Below are positions 27,915 through 39,339 of a stretch of DNA of 64,000 nt, piece by piece. A program made the translations under genes and the position numbers. The number at the start of each line of letters is the position of its first letter. Positions within the stretch are counted from its first letter, which is position 1. The notes beneath the pieces are model-generated. The model ran no database searches and was not told the origin of the DNA. It saw only the letters and a list, made by a program, of their open reading frames with translations. The DNA comes from an uncultured Oligella sp. Its GTDB lineage: Bacteria > Pseudomonadota > Gammaproteobacteria > Burkholderiales > Burkholderiaceae_B. The DNA lies in NCBI GenBank assembly GCA_947632105.1, contig CANROD010000004.1:1-64000 (forward strand). The letters are read 5' to 3'.

Positions 27915-28772
27915 ATGCAAGACCAAGATATTAAGGTTGACTTTTACCATGCGCTAGAAACAGCTACTACCGCAGCCAAAGAAGCGGCATCTGTTCTGAC
28001 TATTTACGCGAAGGATCGTAGTAATTTATCAATTGACCATAAATCACTTAACGACCTAGTTTCACAAGCTGACAGAGACGCAGAGCAGGTAATTTTGCAG
28101 ATCATGCGCGCGAAAACTCCTGACATTGCTATTGTAGCGGAAGAAAGTGGCCATTCCCTAGACTTAGATCAAGCGAAGTTTACATGGTTTATCGACCCCT
28201 TAGATGGCACGACTAATTTTCTACATGGAATACCACATTATGCCGTTTCCATCGGCCTAGTTGCACGTGCTGGTACGGTATTAATTCCAGGGACCGAGCC
28301 ATTAGCTGTTAATACGCCCATTGTTGGTGTAGTGTATGATCCTCATCGTCAAGAGATGTTTAGCGCAATTTACCAAGACGGTTGTTTTTTAAATGGTCAG
28401 CGCGTTAATACATCCTCATCTAAGCGACTTGAAGACTCCCTCTTAGCTACGGGCGTCCCCTTTAGAGACTTCTCTTTTGAAGACGCCTATATGAGAGGCT
28501 TTAGTCAGGCCATGCATAATACTCGCGGGATTCGTCGACTCGGCGCAGCCGCCTTAGATTTAGCATGGGTTGCTTGTGGTCGCTTTGATGGGTACTGGGA
28601 AATGGGTCTAGCGCCTTATGATGTGTGCGCTGGTACCGTTTTAGTACGTGAAGCAGGCGGTATCGTAGAGGACATCTACAATAAAGAGCCTTGGCCTAGA
28701 GATGGCAATATTATCGCTTCAAACAAACACATCATGACATCCCTTGGGAAAATGATTAGACAGCAACTCTAA
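27915..28772 (+). CDS. suhB: Inositol-1-monophosphatase family protein
   Basis: TWFIDPLDGTTNFLHGIPHYAVSIGL; IVAEESG; WEMGLAPYDVCAGTVLVREAGG. Confidence 0.9.
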   Translation: MQDQDIKVDFYHALETATTAAKEAASVLTIYAKDRSNLSIDHKSLNDLVSQADRDAEQVILQIMRAKTPDIAIVAEESGHSLDLDQAKFTWFIDPLDGTTNFLHGIPHYAVSIGLVARAGTVLIPGTEPLAVNTPIVGVVYDPHRQEMFSAIYQDGCFLNGQRVNTSSSKRLEDSLLATGVPFRDFSFEDAYMRGFSQAMHNTRGIRRLGAAALDLAWVACGRFDGYWEMGLAPYDVCAGTVLVREAGGIVEDIYNKEPWPRDGNIIASNKHIMTSLGKMIRQQL

Positions 28773-28817
28773 AAGGACTTCCCTCCAACTTAAAAACATT
28801 AAAAGGTTATTGTTCCT

Positions 28818-30374
28818 ATGCTTAACAATAATTCAAATAACGACAATAAAATAACAAAACAAGAACAACTCGACCTCGACACTAACCAGGCAGCAACTGA
28901 GCGTATTAATTTACTAGACGATCCGTTAGTCGTCACCATACCTAAGCGGCTTGATCATGAAAACCAAGACTCCATTATCGAAGAGATTAAAACACTTTTA
29001 AAAAAGCAAAGCTTGGTTGAAAATGTACTCTCTCAACAGGAAGGTGGCTCTGATCGTGCAGAATTAGTTCAAACAGTTTTAGAGCGCAAGCATACCGCGG
29101 AGCTGGGTAAATTAATCAACCACCTCCATCCGGCAGATATTGCCTTTATTCTTGAGTCCTTACCATCCGAAGCTCGTATCAAGGTCTGGAACGCCGCCCA
29201 TGCCGAGCATGACGGTGACATTCTTCTTGAAGTTGAAGACTGGATCCGTGAAGAGCTTATCGCTGAGATGGATCAAGATGATATCATCGCAGCGACAGAG
29301 GACTTAGATGCCGATGAGCTAGCAGACTTAGTACCTGACCTACCACCTGAGGTAGTTGTTGAACTTCAAAAGACCTTGACTGATGAGGAGCGTGAGCAGT
29401 TACGTTCAGCGCTTGGTTATCCAGAAGGTACTGTCGGTGCCATCATGGACTTCGAAGTTGTCCGGGTTCGTCATGACGTCACGCTTGAAGTAGTACTCCG
29501 TTATCTACGTATGCTAGGTGAATTACCTGAGCATACAGATCAACTTTTTGTCGTCAACCGAAGAAATCGTTTGAAAGGCGTCTTACCATTAACGACCTTA
29601 TTAGTTAATGAACCTGAAAAATCAGTCAAGGACGTTATGCTAACTGACTATCTTGCTCTTAAAGCAGATGCTAAGGATAACAAGGCTGCGTCTGCTTTTG
29701 AACGCTATGACTTAGCCTCTGCACCAGTTATCGATGAAAATAATACATTGATTGGTCGTGTCACGATTACTGATATTGTCGATGTTATCCGTGAGGACTC
29801 CAATGAGCAGGCACTTTCTCAAGCAGGCTTACAAGAAGAGGATATTTTTGTACCAGTTCGTCGTGCTATTCCTAATCGAGCACCGTGGCTATTGATTAAT
29901 CTAATGACTGCCTCTATCGCCTCTCTCGTAGCCTCTCGCTTTGAAGGAACAGTCAGTCACATCGTAATTTTGGCCTTCTTAATGTCAATTGTGGCAGGTA
30001 TTGGAGGCAATTCTGGCAATCAAACGATGACGATGGTAATTCGAGCTCTGGCTGTAGGTCGTGTTAACCAAAAAAACGCAAGAACTCTATTGCGCCGTGA
30101 GATTTTTGTGACGCTCTGCGTAGGTCTTGGAGGTAGCCTAATTGCTGGGACCTTTGCTTGGCTATTCTCTAGTTCTATCAAAATCGCTTTAGTCATGGCT
30201 ACAGCCATGGTACTAAACATGCTGGTGGGAGCAACCCTAGGGGTACTCATTCCAATGACTCGCGATCACTTCAACAAAGACCCAGCTCTCGGCTCCTCAG
30301 TACTCCTAACCTTTGCCACTGACTCATTGGGTTTCTTTATTTTCTTAGGATTAGCAACAATCTTCTTGGTATAG
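28818..30374 (+). CDS. mgtE: Magnesium transporter MgtE
   Basis: MgtE_N, CBS pair and TM region; SIVAGIGGNSGNQTMTMVIRALAVG. Confidence 0.95.
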   Translation: MLNNNSNNDNKITKQEQLDLDTNQAATERINLLDDPLVVTIPKRLDHENQDSIIEEIKTLLKKQSLVENVLSQQEGGSDRAELVQTVLERKHTAELGKLINHLHPADIAFILESLPSEARIKVWNAAHAEHDGDILLEVEDWIREELIAEMDQDDIIAATEDLDADELADLVPDLPPEVVVELQKTLTDEEREQLRSALGYPEGTVGAIMDFEVVRVRHDVTLEVVLRYLRMLGELPEHTDQLFVVNRRNRLKGVLPLTTLLVNEPEKSVKDVMLTDYLALKADAKDNKAASAFERYDLASAPVIDENNTLIGRVTITDIVDVIREDSNEQALSQAGLQEEDIFVPVRRAIPNRAPWLLINLMTASIASLVASRFEGTVSHIVILAFLMSIVAGIGGNSGNQTMTMVIRALAVGRVNQKNARTLLRREIFVTLCVGLGGSLIAGTFAWLFSSSIKIALVMATAMVLNMLVGATLGVLIPMTRDHFNKDPALGSSVLLTFATDSLGFFIFLGLATIFLV

Positions 30375-30398
30375 GCAATACAAAATACCTTTAAAGCA

Positions 30399-30441
30399 AA
30401 AACGGCACCGCTGATAAACAAACGATGCCGTTTTCTTTGCA
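30399..30441. terminator. Bidirectional terminator between convergent mgtE and secA
   Basis: AAAACGGCA-N-TGCCGTTTTCTTTG; both strands end in T-rich runs. Confidence 0.7.
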
Positions 30442-30459
30442 AATAACGCTTTGCTAAAA

Positions 30460-33228
30460 TTAATTAACTTTACCGTGACATTGCTTGTACTTCTTGCCAC
30501 TACCACAAGGACAAGGATCGTTACGGCCAACATGACGCATCATATTTTTAACAGTAATACCACCACCTGATACATCACCATTCTCATCAATCTCGACACC
30601 AGAAGCAGCAGATTGAGCTCCGAGCACATCATCAGCATCTGCGTGATGGAACTGTACATTTTGTACACCACCTAAATGCTGTTGAGCTTGTGATTCTGCA
30701 ACCTGCTCTGGCGCCTGAATTTGAACTGTCATCAAGACCTTAACCGCCTCATCCCGAATACGATCAAGCATGAATGAAAATAAAGCAAAGGCCTCTTTCT
30801 TGTACTCTTGCTTAGGATCTTTTTGAGCATAACCGCGTAAATGTATACCCTGACGCAAATGATCTAGAGCAGACAAATGCTCACGCCAACTCGTGTCCAT
30901 ACGTTCTAGTAAGACAGAGCGCTCGAACTGAGCCCAAGACTCATCGCCAACTAAGTCGACTTTTGCCTGGTTCTGCTTATCTGCCTCTTCGATAATGCGC
31001 GCTAAAATACCCTCATCATCTAAATTACTATCTTCCTCTACCCATTTAGATAATGGTACATGCAACTGCCAATCCGTAGCGAGAATATTTTCTAGCGTAG
31101 AAATATCCCACTGCTCCTCCATCGACTCTTCAGGGATATACTGGCGCACCAACTCTGCAACCGCGTCATGACGAAGATTAGTCAACACATCTTGTAGGAA
31201 TTCAGACTCTAATACTGCATTACGCTGTCCATAGATAACCTTACGCTGCTCATTGGCAACGTCATCAAACTCAAGTAACTGCTTACGGATATCGAAGTTG
31301 CGACTCTCAACCTTGCGTTGAGCGGACTCAATAGAACGTGTCACCATTTTCGCTTCAATGGGTTCACCATCAACACCCAAGCGTTCCATAATCGCACGAA
31401 CACGATCGCCTGCAAAAATACGCATTAAGGAGTCATCTAAACCCAGATAAAAGCGTGAAGAACCAGGATCACCCTGCCGACCGGCACGACCGCGCAACTG
31501 ATTATCGATGCGGCGCGACTCATGACGCTCGGTACCGATGATACGTAAACCACCGCTCTCCTTAACCTGTTGATTAACTGGCTTCCACGCCTCACGAATC
31601 TCCTTAATACGAACATCTTTTTGTTCAGCATTAAGCGAGTCATCAGCTATCACCATATTAATATTTTTCTCAATACTACCACCCAAAACAATATCGGTAC
31701 CACGACCAGCCATATTAGTAGCGATCGTAATAGCACCTGGCTTACCTGCTTCGGCAACAATTTCCGCTTCACGAGCGTGCTGCTTTGCATTTAACACGTG
31801 ATGAGGCAACCCTTCTTTTTTGAGCATCTCTGATAGAAGCTCGGAGTTTTCAATACTGGTAGTACCTACTAACACTGGCTGCTTGCGCTCAAAGCAATCA
31901 CGCACATCCTTAATAATAGCAGCAAATTTTTGCTCATCATTTTTAAAGATTTGATCGTTTTGATCCTTACGCACCATCGGCAAGTTGGTCGGAATAATAA
32001 CGGTTTCTAAGCCGTAAATCTGTTGGAACTCATAAGCTTCAGTGTCAGCTGTACCTGTCATACCCCCTAGCTTATCGTACATTCGGAAGTAGTTCTGGAA
32101 AGTAATAGAAGCTAAGGTCTGGTTCTCATTTTGGATATTGACTTTTTCTTTTGCTTCAACAGCCTGATGTAACCCATCTGACCAGCGACGGCCCTGCATA
32201 AAGCGACCGGTAAACTCATCAACAATAACTACCTCGCCGTCTTGAATCACATAATGCTGATCACGGAAGAAAAGGTTATGTGCTCTTAGAGCAACCATTA
32301 AGTGGTGCACCAAACTAATGTTACGAGGCTCATATAAAGACTGCCCTTCAGGAAGTACCTTCAGTTCTCGTAAGACATGCTCTGCCTTTTCGTGACCAGC
32401 TTCCGACAAGTGAATTTGTTGAGCCTTTTCGTCGACCCAAAAATCACCCTCTGGCTCCGGCTCATCCGGACGCGGCTCACTCGCCATACGACTCATCATT
32501 GCCGGTACGACATCCATTGCTTTATAAAGCTCAGTATTGTCATCTGCCTGGCCGGAAATGATTAAAGGCGTACGCGCCTCATCAATTAGAATCGAATCCA
32601 CCTCATCGACTATCGCAAAGTACAGACCACGTTGACGACGATCCTCAACACGAAACTCCATATTGTCACGTAAGTAGTCAAAACCGAACTCATTATTAGT
32701 ACCGTAGGTCACGTCTGCTGCATAAGCGGCAATTTTATCCGGATTGCTCTGATTTGCGGCAACTACGCCAACGCTTAAGCCTAAGAACTCAAATAAACGA
32801 CTATTATTTCGTGCATCACGCGCTGCAAGGTACTCGTTGACAGTCACAACGTGTACACCCTTGCCCGTTAATGCATTTAAGTAAATAGCTAGGGTAGACA
32901 TCAATGTCTTACCCTCACCTGTACGCATCTCGGCGATTTTGCCTTGGTGTAAAGCTAATGCACCGATCATTTGTACATCAAAATGACGCATACCCAAGAC
33001 GCGGACAGAAGCTTCACGTACTACCGAAAAAGCCTCTGGTAAAATATCATCTAAACTTTGACCACCGGCTAAACGCTCTTTAAACTCTACGCTTTTGGCT
33101 GCTAGCTCGTCATCACTTAAAGCCTGCATCTCTGGCTCAAGTTTGTTGATCTTTACTACTGTTTTTTTATATTGCTTAAGTAGTCGATCATTACGGCTAC
33201 CGATGATTTTTTTGAAAATTGAAATCAT
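30460..33228 (-). CDS. secA: Preprotein translocase ATPase SecA
   Basis: [50 protein letters not shown]-terminal zinc motif [19 protein letters not shown]. Confidence 0.98.
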   Translation of the reverse strand: MISIFKKIIGSRNDRLLKQYKKTVVKINKLEPEMQALSDDELAAKSVEFKERLAGGQSLDDILPEAFSVVREASVRVLGMRHFDVQMIGALALHQGKIAEMRTGEGKTLMSTLAIYLNALTGKGVHVVTVNEYLAARDARNNSRLFEFLGLSVGVVAANQSNPDKIAAYAADVTYGTNNEFGFDYLRDNMEFRVEDRRQRGLYFAIVDEVDSILIDEARTPLIISGQADDNTELYKAMDVVPAMMSRMASEPRPDEPEPEGDFWVDEKAQQIHLSEAGHEKAEHVLRELKVLPEGQSLYEPRNISLVHHLMVALRAHNLFFRDQHYVIQDGEVVIVDEFTGRFMQGRRWSDGLHQAVEAKEKVNIQNENQTLASITFQNYFRMYDKLGGMTGTADTEAYEFQQIYGLETVIIPTNLPMVRKDQNDQIFKNDEQKFAAIIKDVRDCFERKQPVLVGTTSIENSELLSEMLKKEGLPHHVLNAKQHAREAEIVAEAGKPGAITIATNMAGRGTDIVLGGSIEKNINMVIADDSLNAEQKDVRIKEIREAWKPVNQQVKESGGLRIIGTERHESRRIDNQLRGRAGRQGDPGSSRFYLGLDDSLMRIFAGDRVRAIMERLGVDGEPIEAKMVTRSIESAQRKVESRNFDIRKQLLEFDDVANEQRKVIYGQRNAVLESEFLQDVLTNLRHDAVAELVRQYIPEESMEEQWDISTLENILATDWQLHVPLSKWVEEDSNLDDEGILARIIEEADKQNQAKVDLVGDESWAQFERSVLLERMDTSWREHLSALDHLRQGIHLRGYAQKDPKQEYKKEAFALFSFMLDRIRDEAVKVLMTVQIQAPEQVAESQAQQHLGGVQNVQFHHADADDVLGAQSAASGVEIDENGDVSGGGITVKNMMRHVGRNDPCPCGSGKKYKQCHGKVN

Positions 33229-33372
33229 ATCGTCTGTGTAGTGAATATTATAAAAATTTATTGAAGGCTAAGCGTCACACCGGTGAAGCACCAATAGCTC
33301 AATAGTTTAACCCATCGCTCATTCAATATGAGGGCAACTTCATCGTTATCAAGATTTTGAGAAAAATATTGA

Positions 33373-34356
33373 TCACTCTTGACTAAGTAATTTCAATGTA
33401 TCTAGCAAAGAGCCGCCGGCAGGTATTTGAACATCAGACAAATCCTTGCCCAACACCAGCTTAGGATCTATTGGCACACCATCAAGACGTACCTCAAAAT
33501 GTAAATGGGCACCAGTCGAGTTCCCAGTATTCCCGACTCGAGCAATCATTTGTCGACGGCTGACAATATCACCTGCCTTGACGAGATTCTCACTGTTGTG
33601 CGCATAAACCGTAGTGACACCAGCCCCATGCTCAATTTCTATTAAATAGCCATAACCATTAACATAGCTTGCACTACTCACTACACCATTACTAGCGGCA
33701 TATATAGGCGTTCCCTTAGGTGCAGCAAAATCTAAGCCAGCATGCAATCTTGAGACTTTTCTAATGGGATGTAGACGCCAACCAAAAGACGAGGACATAC
33801 GTGCTTGCAGCATTGAGATTGGCATCCCTGTAGGTACACGATCCAAATCGATTTGACGACTTTGCATCAAGACATCCAAAGCACGAAGACGATTTTCTTG
33901 TTGGTGTAAATTTTGCTTTAATAAATCTAACTCCCGACCAATTTTTTCACCAGAGTAACCTACCTCATCGACGAAGTCTTCCATCGGTTGAGTGTCATCA
34001 CTAAGAATTGGTTGGCTAAACGCATTACCAGCAGTGTCAATATTAAGCGACGGGTTACGACTGAGCCGTTCAGTAAGCTGAGTAATATTTTCTAAAACAA
34101 TCTTAGCCTCAGCCAATTGCTGGGCAAATTGACCTAGACTATGATCAATCAAATTCTTTTGTGCTGGGTTTTGAGGTACACTACTTGAGTTCATTAACGA
34201 ACCGCTACTATTATCATTTTGATGATAGCCAAAGTAGCGCTCCAACAAAGCACCGAGAACTAGAGCTATACACACGCACAATACTATAATACTAAAAGAC
34301 CAAACTTTTTGAGTTTTCTGTCTCGCTCGTCTCGGTGATACAAATTTTTTAGCCAC
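33373..34356 (-). CDS. M23 (LytM) family peptidoglycan peptidase with N-terminal TM
   Basis: SSSFGWRLHPIRKVSRLHAGLDFAAPKGTPIYA...GNTGNSTGAHLHFEVR; GTG start. Confidence 0.9.
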   Translation of the reverse strand: MAKKFVSPRRARQKTQKVWSFSIIVLCVCIALVLGALLERYFGYHQNDNSSGSLMNSSSVPQNPAQKNLIDHSLGQFAQQLAEAKIVLENITQLTERLSRNPSLNIDTAGNAFSQPILSDDTQPMEDFVDEVGYSGEKIGRELDLLKQNLHQQENRLRALDVLMQSRQIDLDRVPTGMPISMLQARMSSSFGWRLHPIRKVSRLHAGLDFAAPKGTPIYAASNGVVSSASYVNGYGYLIEIEHGAGVTTVYAHNSENLVKAGDIVSRRQMIARVGNTGNSTGAHLHFEVRLDGVPIDPKLVLGKDLSDVQIPAGGSLLDTLKLLSQE

Positions 34357-34371
34357 CGCTATTTCCTCAAT

Positions 34372-34698
34372 ATGAAATCACATCGTAACTATCGCAAACC
34401 GCCGAGTTTTCAAACAGCAATGGAATGGTTAGAACAAGAGCAAACCACCGGAACTGTTTTGGATCGGGCCCGTACAATTCTTAAACTACAACCACTATTA
34501 GTGACAGTGCTTGGCAAAGAATTGACAAAGCAGTGCTTAATTATCAATTACACCAATGGCACTCTTAGATTAGCCGTTGCAAATAATGCCTGTGCAGCAA
34601 AAATTAAACAATTGGCTCCGAGCATGACACGCCATCTGAATAAGCACGGCTTAGAACTAAACAATGTAGAACTGAAGGTTATAAGAAATCCGGCTTAA
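34372..34698 (+). CDS. DUF721 / DciA-like protein
   Basis: 108 aa; LQPLLVTVLGKELTKQCLIINYTNGTLRLAVANNACAAKIKQLAPSMTRHLN; located between lpxC and secA. Confidence 0.7.
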   Translation: MKSHRNYRKPPSFQTAMEWLEQEQTTGTVLDRARTILKLQPLLVTVLGKELTKQCLIINYTNGTLRLAVANNACAAKIKQLAPSMTRHLNKHGLELNNVELKVIRNPA

Positions 34699-34747
34699 CT
34701 TTATAAGTTTTATAATAAAAGCCGGAGAACCGTACACAATATGTAAA

Positions 34748-35671
34748 CTATGCTAATTGCCAATCACGATTAAACGCCTCTGCTTTAGCCTGTTCAGCAT
34801 CGTAGGTCACGATCTCATAAGCATCAGGCTGAGCCAATAGCGCACGCACCAACTTATTATTTAGATCATGGCCCGATTTACAAGCAATATACTTAGCAAG
34901 TAAAGGCTTACCGGCAAGATATAGATCACCTATCGCATCAAGAATCTTATGCTTCACAAACTCATCCTCATAACGCAAACCATCCTCGTTAAGAATACGA
35001 TATTCATCAAGTACAATCACATTATCAAGGTTACCACCTCGTCCCAATCCTGCAGAGCGCAATAGCTCGACCTCTTGAGCAAAACCGAAGGTACGGGCAC
35101 GTGCGATCTCCTTGGCATAGGAGTCTTTTGCAAAATCGACCTCAGCAAAATTAGCCGTGGATGCAATAGCAGGGTGCTTAAAATCGATTGAAAATGCTAA
35201 CGAAAAGCCCGGATATGGCTCAAGGCGTGCCCACTTAAGACTATCACCCTCACCCTCAACAATTTCTACTGTCTTTTTAACACGAATAAAACGCTTAGGT
35301 GCTTCCTGCTCCTCAATACCAGCCGATCGAAGCAAATAAACAAAGGTACCTGCACTACCATCCATGATAGGTACTTCTTCGCCCGTCAAATCTACATGGA
35401 TATTATCAATACCTAAACCGGCTAAAGCAGACATTAAATGCTCGACTGTGGACACTCGATAATCTCCGTTCACAAGAACGGAAGCCATACGAGTATTACC
35501 GACCTTTTCTGCTTGCGCAGGAAAATCAATCACCTGCGGAGTATCAATACGATGAAAAACAATCCCTGTGTTAGCCTCTGCAGGACGCAAAGTAAGCTCA
35601 ACACGATGCCCTGAGTGAACACCTACGCCAATAGTTTTTACCGCCTTTTGTATAGTTCTTTGTTTTAACAT
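34748..35671 (-). CDS. lpxC: UDP-3-O-acyl-N-acetylglucosamine deacetylase
   Basis: [67 protein letters not shown]. Confidence 0.97.
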   Translation of the reverse strand: MLKQRTIQKAVKTIGVGVHSGHRVELTLRPAEANTGIVFHRIDTPQVIDFPAQAEKVGNTRMASVLVNGDYRVSTVEHLMSALAGLGIDNIHVDLTGEEVPIMDGSAGTFVYLLRSAGIEEQEAPKRFIRVKKTVEIVEGEGDSLKWARLEPYPGFSLAFSIDFKHPAIASTANFAEVDFAKDSYAKEIARARTFGFAQEVELLRSAGLGRGGNLDNVIVLDEYRILNEDGLRYEDEFVKHKILDAIGDLYLAGKPLLAKYIACKSGHDLNNKLVRALLAQPDAYEIVTYDAEQAKAEAFNRDWQLA

Positions 35672-35807
35672 GGCAAGTCTTCTATAAAAATCTAATCAAT
35701 TTATTTTATTTTAATTTACTCTATTATTTTAACTCGAAACAGAAAACAAAAGCCCTTTAAACTCAATAACTTACTGAAGTAAAATAATAGAAATAAACTC
35801 GTAACAA

Positions 35808-35845
35808 AAATACCAATACTGACACTTTTGACAGTATTGGTATTT
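35808..35845 (-). terminator. Rho-independent terminator downstream of ftsZ
   Basis: AAATACCAATACTG-N-CAGTATTGGTATTT, minus strand followed by TTTGTT. Confidence 0.75.
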
Positions 35846-35901
35846 AGTAGTTCCCAGTCTCTTTAATTCTTAAGTATCACATTGCTGTCAATCTCAGAAT
35901 A

Positions 35902-37143
35902 TTAATTAGCCTGTTTACGTAAAAATGCAGGAACATCGCTATCATTACGCTCATCATCAGAAAGTGAGCGACGAGAAATAGCAGGAGAATCTGATGCTAC
36001 GGCACTCGATAATCCGAAGCCCGCATTAAGATGACCACTACGTTGACCGCGTGCTGTACGAATCGGATTAAAACCACTAACTGTGCCTCTTAGGCCACCT
36101 ACCGCTGCAGTCGCATCATCAGTACCTGTACGGAGCTCCTGTTGCTCTGTATTGTCAACCACAATCTCAGGCTTTTTTCGACCGAGACCTGTAGCAACCA
36201 CAGTAACACGAATCTGATCACCCATATTATCATCGTGCGCAATACCGGAAATGATAACCGCATCCTTATCGGCATAACCGGTGATAACCTCGTTAATCGT
36301 ACGAACCTCACGCTGAGTAATACCACCACTAGCAGTAATATTAATTAATACGCCACGAGCACCGTTTAAGTCCACGCCTTCTAACAGAGGACAAGCAATT
36401 GCCTCTTCAGCTGCTCTCTTAGCACGGTCATCACCTGATGCAACAGCAGTGCCCATCATCGCTTGGCCCTGCTCGCTCATGATGGTCTTCACGTCCTCAA
36501 AGTCAACGTTAATATTACCCTCAACGTTAATAATTTCAGCAATACCCGCACAAGCATTGTTAAGCACATCATCCGCTTCAATAAAACACTCTTGCATCGT
36601 AGCATCCTCACCTAGCATCTCCTCTAAGCGATCATTAAGCACAACGATAAGTGCATTGACATTGTCAGTTAGGCTAGCAATACCCTCTTCGGCTGCCTTC
36701 ATACGACGAGTACCCTCATAGCCAAAAGGCTTGGTTACTACGCCAACAGTTAAGATACCTAATTCACGAGCAATCTGAGCAACAACTGGACTTGCTCCTG
36801 TACCAGTACCACCTCCCATACCGGCAGTAATAAACACCATGTGAGCACCGCTTAATGCATTGCGAATTTGCTCACGAGCCGCTTCTGCAGATGCACGACC
36901 TTGCTCAGGCTTAGCTCCGGCTCCTAACCCGGTGCTACCTAAGGCGATCACTTGATCTGCTTTAGAACTGGCTAACGACTGAGCATCCGTGTTAGCACTG
37001 ATAAACTCAACCCCCTTAAGACCCTTGGCAATCATATGATTGACTGCGTTGCCGCCAGCGCCACCAACGCCAACGACCTTGATGACTGTACCGTTTTCAG
37101 GTTGCTCCTGGTCAACAAATTTGAAACCTAAATCCATGCTCAT
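35902..37143 (-). CDS. ftsZ: Cell division protein FtsZ
   Basis: GGAGGNAVNHM; GMGGGTGTGASP; C-terminal conserved DSDVPAFLRKQ. Confidence 0.98.
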   Translation of the reverse strand: MSMDLGFKFVDQEQPENGTVIKVVGVGGAGGNAVNHMIAKGLKGVEFISANTDAQSLASSKADQVIALGSTGLGAGAKPEQGRASAEAAREQIRNALSGAHMVFITAGMGGGTGTGASPVVAQIARELGILTVGVVTKPFGYEGTRRMKAAEEGIASLTDNVNALIVVLNDRLEEMLGEDATMQECFIEADDVLNNACAGIAEIINVEGNINVDFEDVKTIMSEQGQAMMGTAVASGDDRAKRAAEEAIACPLLEGVDLNGARGVLINITASGGITQREVRTINEVITGYADKDAVIISGIAHDDNMGDQIRVTVVATGLGRKKPEIVVDNTEQQELRTGTDDATAAVGGLRGTVSGFNPIRTARGQRSGHLNAGFGLSSAVASDSPAISRRSLSDDERNDSDVPAFLRKQAN

Positions 37144-37266
37144 TACGAGAAACTCCTACTTTCCTACATCGAAAACACGAAAATACTCTCAAAGAAAGAG
37201 CCAATGCGAAATTCGCACTGCCTTTGAGAAATCTCCACCCTACTCCACTGCTAACTATATTCTAAA

Positions 37267-38481
37267 CTATAAGCTATTGGTAATAAAGCGCCAAAGACGT
37301 TTTATTAAACCTTCTTTTGATATATCCCCATGCTGGGTATATTGCTGCATACGTGAATAACTTAACAAACCCATTGCGGTTGCAAACCTCGGCTCACAAA
37401 CCACGTCAGACAAGCTACCATCATAAATTGGTACGCCAATACGTACAGGCACCTGGAACATATCCTCTGCCAACTCCTGAATACCTGGCAATAAAGCTGT
37501 ACCGCCGGTTAACACTAAACCGGTTACCTTATGGCCTGACTCAGCTAAGGTAGTCATCACTCCCATCAAAATCTCTTCGACTCGAGGCTCAATAACTTGA
37601 GCAAGAATATGTCGCTCCATTTCGCGAGACTCGCGATTACCTATCCCAATAACCTCAAAAGTTTCCTCAGAGTCTATTAAACTAGCTTTGGCGACACCGT
37701 AATTTAACTTAATATCCTCAGCATCTGGTGTTGGAGTACGCAACATGGTTGCAATATCATTGGTGATCTGGTCACCACCTTGTGGAAATACGGCTGTATG
37801 ACGCAAGGCTCCACCATACCAAACAGCTACATCCGTCGTCCCACTGCCAATATCCACGAGGGCGACGCCTAATTCCTTTTCATCTGCAGTCAAACACACT
37901 TGGCTAGCAGCCAAGGCTTGAAATACTAAACCCCGAACCTCAAGACCACAACGACGAATACACTTAAGTACGTTTTGCGTTGCACTCTGTAAACCAGTAA
38001 TGATATGCACCCGAACTTCTAAGCGAATACCAGCCATACCAACAGGTTGGATGATACCCTCCTGCTTATCTAAGGTATATTGCTGTGTAATAACATGAAG
38101 AATCTCATGATCGTTGGCGATATTAACTGCTTTGGCTGTATCTAGAACGCGACGTACATCAGTCGCACTGACTTCCTTGTCAACAACAGCCACCATACCA
38201 CTAGAGTTGAAACTATTGATATGACTACCGCCAATTCCTGTATAGACCTCACGAATACGGAAATCAGCCATGAGGCAAGCCTCCTCTAAGGCCTGCTGTA
38301 TTGAGCCGACAATTTGCTCAATATTGACTACTACACCCTTACGCATACCGCGTGAAAGTGCCTGGCCCACACCAATCACCTCATAACGACCATCTGGCAG
38401 ACACTCAGCCACGATAGCCACGACGGTACTGGTTCCTATATCTAGGGCGACAATTACATCCTTATTGTGGTCTCGACTCAT
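37267..38481 (-). CDS. ftsA: Cell division protein FtsA
   Basis: VIVALDIGTSTVVAIVAE; VDIGSGTTDVAVW; VLTGGTALLPGIQELAE. Confidence 0.97.
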   Translation of the reverse strand: MSRDHNKDVIVALDIGTSTVVAIVAECLPDGRYEVIGVGQALSRGMRKGVVVNIEQIVGSIQQALEEACLMADFRIREVYTGIGGSHINSFNSSGMVAVVDKEVSATDVRRVLDTAKAVNIANDHEILHVITQQYTLDKQEGIIQPVGMAGIRLEVRVHIITGLQSATQNVLKCIRRCGLEVRGLVFQALAASQVCLTADEKELGVALVDIGSGTTDVAVWYGGALRHTAVFPQGGDQITNDIATMLRTPTPDAEDIKLNYGVAKASLIDSEETFEVIGIGNRESREMERHILAQVIEPRVEEILMGVMTTLAESGHKVTGLVLTGGTALLPGIQELAEDMFQVPVRIGVPIYDGSLSDVVCEPRFATAMGLLSYSRMQQYTQHGDISKEGLIKRLWRFITNSL

Positions 38482-38516
38482 TTTTCAATTAACTCACTTA
38501 TTGCATCTCGGATTAG

Positions 38517-39311
38517 TCAGGGCTGCTCAGAACTTTCATTATCCGCAAAGGTTATTGCAAAACCTCTAGTATAGCGGAGATCGATTTGTTCTATTTGCCT
38601 TCCATCAATTCGTTTTAACAATGCCGGCCAGCTGCGAACAAATCGCTCAATCGTCTCGGCAAAACTAATTGCACCTACACCATCGTAGGGATTTGCTATT
38701 TCAGCACCGGGGTCACGGCCTATGATGACGACCATATTATTATCCAACAAAATACGCCAAGAATAGCGATCATTTAGACCTACCTCCTTGACCCTTAAAT
38801 TAATTGGACTCAACCACCGCACCAACTCAGCATAACGCTGTACCACTAGGTCCTCAGAACCATCTGGACCAAAGAACTGAGGTAATTTATCAACACCATC
38901 AACCTCACCTCTATTAGCCAAATACTTTTCACCCCAAGTATTAATCAACGCCTCTTCATTCCACAAAGCGAAAGGCTCATGCTCTTCAATACGCAGCAAT
39001 AAACCATTCGGCCATAAGCGCGTAATGTCTACATGACGCACCCAAGGTGATGTACTCAACACATCCTGAACCTCAAGCAAATCCAAACTGAAGAAATTGC
39101 CCTGCACCCGGCCATCTAAAGAATTCTGAATGCTGGCTGGCGACGCATATGACAAAACGTCACCCTGCTTTGGCTCCAATATAATACGGCTGATATTAAA
39201 CATCGGCAAATGCATCACATGATGACTTACCTTGCCAAGGATAATTAGTACCCCTATCGTCACCAAAAAGCCGGCGACGCGGTTCATAAAGCGGGGATCC
39301 GAAAATATCAC
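38517..39311 (-). CDS. ftsQ: Cell division protein FtsQ
   Basis: N-terminal TM, POTRA-like region; WVRHVDITRLWPNGLLLRIEEHEPFALW; QIEQIDLRYTRGFAITF. Confidence 0.93.
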   Translation of the reverse strand: MIFSDPRFMNRVAGFLVTIGVLIILGKVSHHVMHLPMFNISRIILEPKQGDVLSYASPASIQNSLDGRVQGNFFSLDLLEVQDVLSTSPWVRHVDITRLWPNGLLLRIEEHEPFALWNEEALINTWGEKYLANRGEVDGVDKLPQFFGPDGSEDLVVQRYAELVRWLSPINLRVKEVGLNDRYSWRILLDNNMVVIIGRDPGAEIANPYDGVGAISFAETIERFVRSWPALLKRIDGRQIEQIDLRYTRGFAITFADNESSEQP

Positions 39312-39339
39312 GCCAACACCTTAAAAATTAGGCTTTAAA

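Noticed and set aside
37040-37360. 106-aa plus-strand ORF spanning the ftsZ-ftsA gap
   Set aside because: Antisense to the ends of ftsZ and ftsA; no motif, likely chance ORF.
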